Source of the DNA: Trachythela sp. YZ-2020
Lineage: Eukaryota; Cnidaria; Anthozoa; Malacalcyonacea; Clavulariidae
Length of the DNA stretch: 64,000 nt
Reading direction: 5' to 3'
Assembly: GCA_016169945.1 (NCBI GenBank)
Contig: JADLSH010000127.1
Span: 64,501 to 128,500 of the forward strand
Every line of letters starts with the position of its first letter. Position 1 is the stretch's first letter. The position numbers and the translations under genes are program-made. Below, in pieces: positions 60,748 through 64,000 of the stretch. Under the pieces are notes generated by a model. It saw only the letters and a list, made by a program, of their open reading frames with translations. It did not search any database and was not told the DNA's origin.

Positions 60748-63700
60748 ACCAAGATGATTACATAATTACATTATTTCTATATTCTATATCTTTATCTACT
60801 ACTTCTACCCTGTATACTTCGTGCAATTATTTACGCATTCAGTGAGTTTTTTAATGACCGGGAAAAGCAAGACTAACTTTTGTTCATTTCTTTGTTCATT
60901 TCTCGTTCAATTTTAACAATTTTAATCAATTCTTCCTTGGCCGATGGGAAATACATAAAAAATTTCACATAATATTATGAGTATTTTTTTTTTGAGATTG
61001 ACAACAGACAACAACACACACACACACACACACACACACACCACACACACACACATACACACACACACACATACATGATTATACATAATACATTACATAA
61101 GTAATAACTGCCACGTACTTGTGTAGAAAGACCTCAACCTCCGGACTGATACTTGTCTTCTGAGAGTTGATTTCTATACCCAACATGACAACAGCCAGTA
61201 CACCTGACACACCAAGCACCTCTTCTCCGATGTAATATGTAAGATATGTTGAAGCTAGAGTAATTGTAATCTCCACCATGGCGTCATTGAACACACGTTG
61301 TAACCAAAATACCACGATCTTTCCAATCACTAGACCAAAGAAGAATCCGCCAAGAGCCACACGAGGAAAGTAGAGACCAATTTCAGTCGCTAGAGATATA
61401 AAGAACAACATATACTGACTGTATTTTTACTGATCACCTCTTTTGCTCCAACTACAGGAAGCATACTATCTTTGTTTGTACTGGATAGCTTTATCATTTC
61501 AAAACTGAAAAGCATACCAAGATCGCGAGCAACATCCCGAGGTAAGCGACGTATATCATACACTCACCAGTCATGGATGAAAAAGACAAGTTGTAAAATA
61601 TTTTATACAGGACAATTGCCATGCCATCATTCAGTAGGGATTCCCCTTCAATGATCGTTGAAAGTTGTTTGGAAACACCTACGAAGAAATAAAAAAGTAT
61701 TTTACAAAACAGATTCTGGAACTACATATATCAAATTCATTTCAAATTTTTGAGTTAGATCTAACACAGTAATGCGGACCATAACCCACCCAAACCGCGG
61801 GCACAGCCGAGGTGGTATTCTACAATAAGCTGCCGTGGTTTGTGTCTGAACTACCTGGAAATGCTTGACGTTTCGAACGATGGCCCCTCATCACTAGCTT
61901 CCTGATGATGGACCTTCCTGGAGACCTCTAAGTGTCTTTAATCTTTTTCAGGTAGTTCAGACACAAACCACGACAGCTTATTGTAGAATACTACCTACAC
62001 TGGACACCCACGTTTGAGGTATCTTTTTCAGGTAGTTCAGACACAAACCACGGCAGCTTATTGTAGAATACTACCTACACTGGACCGCCATGATTGGGAT
62101 AAAAAATTACAATTTACCCAGTTCGTTGAGCAAAGAAACAACAGCAACGGGATCTGTGGCGCTGATAATTGATCCAAACATGAGAGCAACAAACCAACTC
62201 CATTCGTATGTAAAAACCAGTTTTGCCATAACTCCTGCCATGGCTGAAGCTAAAGCCATACACACGACGGCCAGATACACAATCTAAGAAAGTGAATAAA
62301 TTAAAACCACTGCTATATAATGAAGGCGTGTTGGTAACACAGTGGTTAGTGTGTGCGCTAGGATCTCTGGGACTAGGGTTCCATCCCTGCAAAATATCTG
62401 ATTATAATCTCATCTCGGCCAGTCAGTACCATGAGAAAAGAATAGGGAACTTTAGATTTGACGACGGCTACGAGAACGACTACGAGATTTTTCTGTTAAA
62501 TATCTGCTAATACAAACTCAAGGTTGCACTCGCTTTGGCTCAACTGTTGTTATAAAGATGTGCTGTGCGAAAGAGAGGTCTGAGAGGATGATAACAAGTT
62601 TGTATTAACAGATATTTAACGGAAAGATATCGTAGTCGTTCTCGTAGCCGTCGTCAAGTCTAAAGTTCCCTACTGCTTCCAGTTTGACTCTCCGTACCAA
62701 ACACCGTATGCTTTCTACGAGTATTCTTGTCTCCTCTTGTGGTAACAACGAACCAATAAGGAATTGTCCTGACTGGACATGCAGGGTTCTAAAGTTAGTT
62801 TAGTTTAGTTTGGTTTAGCTTTATAAGAAAGTGATTAAACTCTAGACTCTACCTGCCAAAACATTTTATAGAAAGTATGGACATCCATAGCAAAAGCAGA
62901 TTCAAACAACAAAACTGGTAGGAAAGTCGTCAGTATTAGATGTGGATTTTGACTTGCCATTGTCGTGTACCTGTAGAGTTGACGAAAAATGCACGTTAAC
63001 TTTAGTTCATAATAAACGAATGATTTCCAGCCGTCATTGTCTAAATCTCTGGGCAAGCTAAGAAACATTGTTACGGAATCAATGTCTTTTACTAGCCATA
63101 TTTCTGGAAGGTGGACAAACCAAGAAACATTGTTTCCTAGCCATGTTTTCCGACGGTTGGCAAACAAGGAATGTTTACTTACACTTGCACTTCTGCGAAG
63201 CTTGCGGAGAAAATGCCAAAAACTAAACCGAGAAAGATAAGGACAACTGTGTATGGAATTGGCCATCCTTTCATAATCTGCCGACATAACGCTGGAAAAT
63301 ATAAGAAACGCTATGAAGTGCAAAGTTTAGGACTGCATCGTCGTCAAGTCCCCACACTGACGCGATTTAAACTAGAGACGGATGACATATCTGGACAAAC
63401 GTGGGCAAAGAAAGGATAATTCGTCTGATAATTCGTCTGTGAATAATCGCGGCAAACAGACGGATCATCCGTCAAGACGAACTATCTGCGAAGTGACAAA
63501 AGTGCTTGCGTGCGCAGTTCATCGTGATGGATGGTCCGCCTATGTGTATATACGACATTAGATGACAAACTATCAGGGAAGATGTCCCATGTTTCATGCC
63601 GACAATGCCATCGATATTTTTCATTCATTCATGCCTGGAACGTTATGTAAAGAAAACGTCCTCAGATTAAATCATGGGCATTGCTCACAATTTCTCTGGG

Positions 63701-63900
63701 AATCAATAGTTCTGTGTCAGAAATGGAGTTGCAAGTTAAGAGCGGGGTGACCTGTCAGACGGACAGCATATTATAAAATCATGCAAATTTCTCGTCATAT
63801 CCTTACCTCCGATACAACATGCTGTAAATATAAACAACACAGCGTACGGTGGCACGTGGTCTTCATGACTCTCATGAATGTGAGTTGTGTTATTCGTCAT
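50154..63900 (-). CDS. SLC9C1: Sperm-type Na+/H+ exchanger with voltage sensor and cyclic-nucleotide domain (SLC9C1, sNHE)
   Basis: Voltage- and cyclic-nucleotide-gated Na+/H+ exchanger of the sperm flagellum in the known cases. Nineteen coding exons: 63807-63900, 63183-63291, 62853-62970, 62118-62283, 61568-61678, 61119-61389, 60162-60305, 59405-59564, 58791-59057, 58251-58492, 57927-57987, 57268-57522, 56544-56738, 56087-56288, 55788-55936, 55021-55248, 51392-51559, 50703-51147, 50154-50347. They give 1192 residues (human about 1177). The exchanger domain has ATDPVAVV (D151), EGESLLNDG (173-181) and GGLRGAVGLALAL. The voltage sensor has S4 arginines at 713, 716, 719, 722, 725, 728 and Lys731. 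The cyclic-nucleotide domain (about 880-990) has GEMGLLTGSARNA (G959, E960, R969). M63900 is the first visible in-frame ATG; the frame stays open to the window edge, so the N-terminus may extend. Confidence 0.96.
50400..50660 (+). mobile_element. SINE family B, partial, with duplicated tail segment
   Basis: Lacks the tRNA-like head. It starts at CCAGTTTGACTCTACCAAAC and contains two copies of TACTGGACCTCTAGGGAGAA followed by CAGTTTA-ACTGATAG strings. It lies in the last intron of SLC9C1. Confidence 0.65.
51200..51392. repeat. CCATA pentanucleotide microsatellite abutting an SLC9C1 donor
   Basis: Mostly (CATAC/CCATA)n with interruptions. On the coding strand it reads GGTATGGTATGG and starts directly at the exon 17 donor (GT at 51391-51390). 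It generates repetitive false frames. Confidence 0.92.
51667..54041. repeat. 80-bp minisatellite, about 30 copies, derived from family C
   Basis: The unit is ACGTGGTGGTCCAGTGTAGG, TAGTATTCTACAATAAGCTG, TCGTGGTTTGTGTCTGAACT, AACTGAAAGAGATATCTCAA. Variable positions (GTGGTGG/GTGGCGG, CTGTC/CTGCC, AACTAACTG/AACTACCTG) are shuffled between units. It sits in the SLC9C1 intron 51560-55020. Single units occur elsewhere in the window at 6575, 15890, 55990 and 61800. Confidence 0.97.
54042..54220. repeat. Palindromic CCAACATTGTTGGA repeat cluster
   Basis: Repeated TCCAACATTGTTGGA and GGATCGACAATATT strings follow immediately after the 80-bp array. Probably another inverted-repeat element. Confidence 0.6.
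55290..55565. repeat. Family E tandem array, 3 copies of about 90 bp
   Basis: The unit holds CCAGTCACGATTCAGTGATC, TTGTCTTTTCATTGTTTTGA and AATCCCACTGTTCTCCATG. Dispersed single copies lie at 1735, 20070, 30500 and 49300. Confidence 0.88.
56335..56398. repeat. Degenerate telomere-like block
   Basis: CCTTACCCTAATCCC and AATCCTAACCGTAAC strings in an SLC9C1 intron. Confidence 0.5.
57719..57835. mobile_element. MITE family A, right-end copy showing the inverted terminus
   Basis: Ends TTGACCACCATCTGCTGCAC, GATAGTGCTTAGGTAAACCC, which is the reverse complement of the family's left end. This proves family A has long terminal inverted repeats of about 45 bp. Confidence 0.75.
58145..58235. mobile_element. 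MITE family F copy, inverted
   Basis: CAGTCTTTACTGACTGCAGA, TATATCGACATTCTATTACA and GGTCACCTTGATGTGTTCAC, ending about 15 bp before SLC9C1 exon 10's donor. Confidence 0.55.
58568..58760 (+). mobile_element. SINE family B copy
   Basis: Head TATGTGTCTTTCACCTCTGT, B-box-like GGGGTTCCATTCC, body CTTCCAGTTTGACTTTAAC and TTACTGGACCTCTAGGGAG. It is in an SLC9C1 intron. Confidence 0.72.
59155..59310. mobile_element. MITE family A copy
   Basis: GGCGGGTTTCACTAAACACT, CAACCTGCAGTTATCACAG and GGCAGCCAAGAAATAC. The right end is missing. Confidence 0.65.
59670..60135 (+). mobile_element. SINE family B copy interrupted by a MITE
   Basis: tRNA-like head with GGTGGCACAATAGTTAGTGC and a good B-box GGCTCGATTCC, then an inserted inverted-repeat element at about 59757-59977 (TAAGATTCACGTT ... 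AACGTGAATCTTA), then the rest of the SINE (TTGTCTGATTATCACTTCGG ... AGTGAGGGATGATCC). Confidence 0.75.
60703..60747. repeat. (CA)n microsatellite
   Basis: About 20 CA units with one interruption, in an SLC9C1 intron. The flanks resemble those of the second (CA)n block at 61010. Confidence 0.95.
61010..61075. repeat. (CA)n microsatellite, second block
   Basis: About 30 CA units with CCA and TA interruptions. Upstream GGCCGATGGGAAATACATAA and downstream ATGATTATACATAATACAT resemble the flanks of the block at 60703, suggesting a local duplication of roughly 330 bp. Confidence 0.93.
61800..62095. mobile_element. Family C foldback element with unequal arms
   Basis: Left arm (one unit) GGTGGTATTCTACAATAAGC, centre GACGTTTCGAACGATGG, right arm of two inverted units each containing CAGGTAGTTCAGACACAAAC. 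It shows how arm units multiply. It lies in an SLC9C1 intron beside exon 4. Confidence 0.8.
62325..62830 (+). mobile_element. SINE family B copy interrupted by a MITE
   Basis: Head AACACAGTGGTTAGTGTGTG and B-box-like GGGTTCCATCCC. The body is split by 62443-62672 and resumes with TGCTTCCAGTTTGACTCTC, ending in a (TTTAG)n-like tail GTTAGTTTAGTTTAGTTTGG. Confidence 0.78.
62443..62672. mobile_element. 230-bp MITE inserted in a SINE
   Basis: Arms of about 75 bp: TAGGGAACTTTAGATTTGAC, GACGGCTACGAGAACGACTA on the left and the inverted counterpart ending TCTAAAGTTCCCTA on the right. No 8-bp duplication; a TA duplication is possible. Confidence 0.8.
63370..63545. mobile_element. MITE family D copy
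   Basis: TCTGGACAAACGTGGGCAAA, two copies of GATAATTCGTCTG, then CAGACGGATCATCCGTCAAG. Related to 6925-7110. It is in SLC9C1 intron 1. Confidence 0.55.
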
Positions 63901-64000
63901 TTTGCCACAACAGTGTAGGCTTGTACCGCTCTGTTTAAAAAGTCTTAATTTCACATCTTTATAAACTTGCGCACACTTTATCGTTGTTCATCTGAAACCA

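Noticed and set aside
62336..62400. tRNA gene suggested by A- and B-box-like motifs
   Set aside because: The head cannot be fol­ded as a clean cloverleaf by eye and is shared with five other dispersed copies, so it is a SINE.
63736..63954. SLC9C1 start at 63954
   Set aside because: The codon there is GTG; the first in-frame ATG is at 63900. The frame is open upstream, so an earlier ATG outside the window remains possible.

Overview
This is a window from the nuclear genome of a metazoan. It is AT-rich, its genes are split into short exons (about 31 to 445 nt) with GT-AG introns plus apparent U12-type introns, and the proteins are animal ones: a UPF1 helicase, a TCP-1 gamma chaperonin subunit, an organic-anion transporter of the SLCO type, and a sperm-type Na+/H+ exchanger with a voltage sensor and a cyclic-nucleotide domain. 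Degenerate TTAGGG-type blocks, a tRNA-derived SINE and many short inverted-repeat elements fit a marine or early-branching invertebrate. The species cannot be fixed from the sequence. I built exon models by hand from splice sites, reading-frame phase and family conservation; coding length sums to whole codons in all six models. Layout: (1) 1-7515, minus: UPF1, 3' truncated by the window edge, 20 exons. (2) 7516-9657: a head-to-head intergenic region with a 69-bp minisatellite and a hAT-type MITE. (3) 9658-11869, plus: HDHD5, 8 exons, with a U12-type AT-AA intron. (4) 12979-14698, minus: LSM6, 4 exons, tail-to-tail with HDHD5; a hAT MITE nested in another MITE lies between them. (5) 15596-21706, minus: an SLCO (OATP) transporter, 10 coding exons, with an unexplained plus-strand coding-like block inside one intron. 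(6) 21707-28602: gene-poor, with foldback elements and weak candidate exons. (7) 28603-37126, minus: CCT3, 18 exons, one intron filled by about 78 copies of a 36-bp unit. (8) 37127-50153: about 13 kb with a single supportable gene, a small secreted, very basic peptide precursor at 47490-47768. (9) 50154-63900, minus: SLC9C1 (sNHE), 19 coding exons, with a 30-copy 80-bp array and many mobile elements in its introns. The genes do not form an operon or one pathway. UPF1 (mRNA surveillance), LSM6 (RNA decay and splicing) and CCT3 (protein folding) are housekeeping genes; HDHD5 is a HAD-family phosphatase-like protein; SLCO and SLC9C1 are membrane transporters, the latter typically sperm-specific. 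The most notable observations are two U12-type introns, a tandem array that copies the UPF1 exon 13 splice donor five extra times (each copy would create a premature stop in the NMD helicase itself), conversion of dispersed MITE segments into intronic minisatellites, and the orphan cationic secreted peptide.
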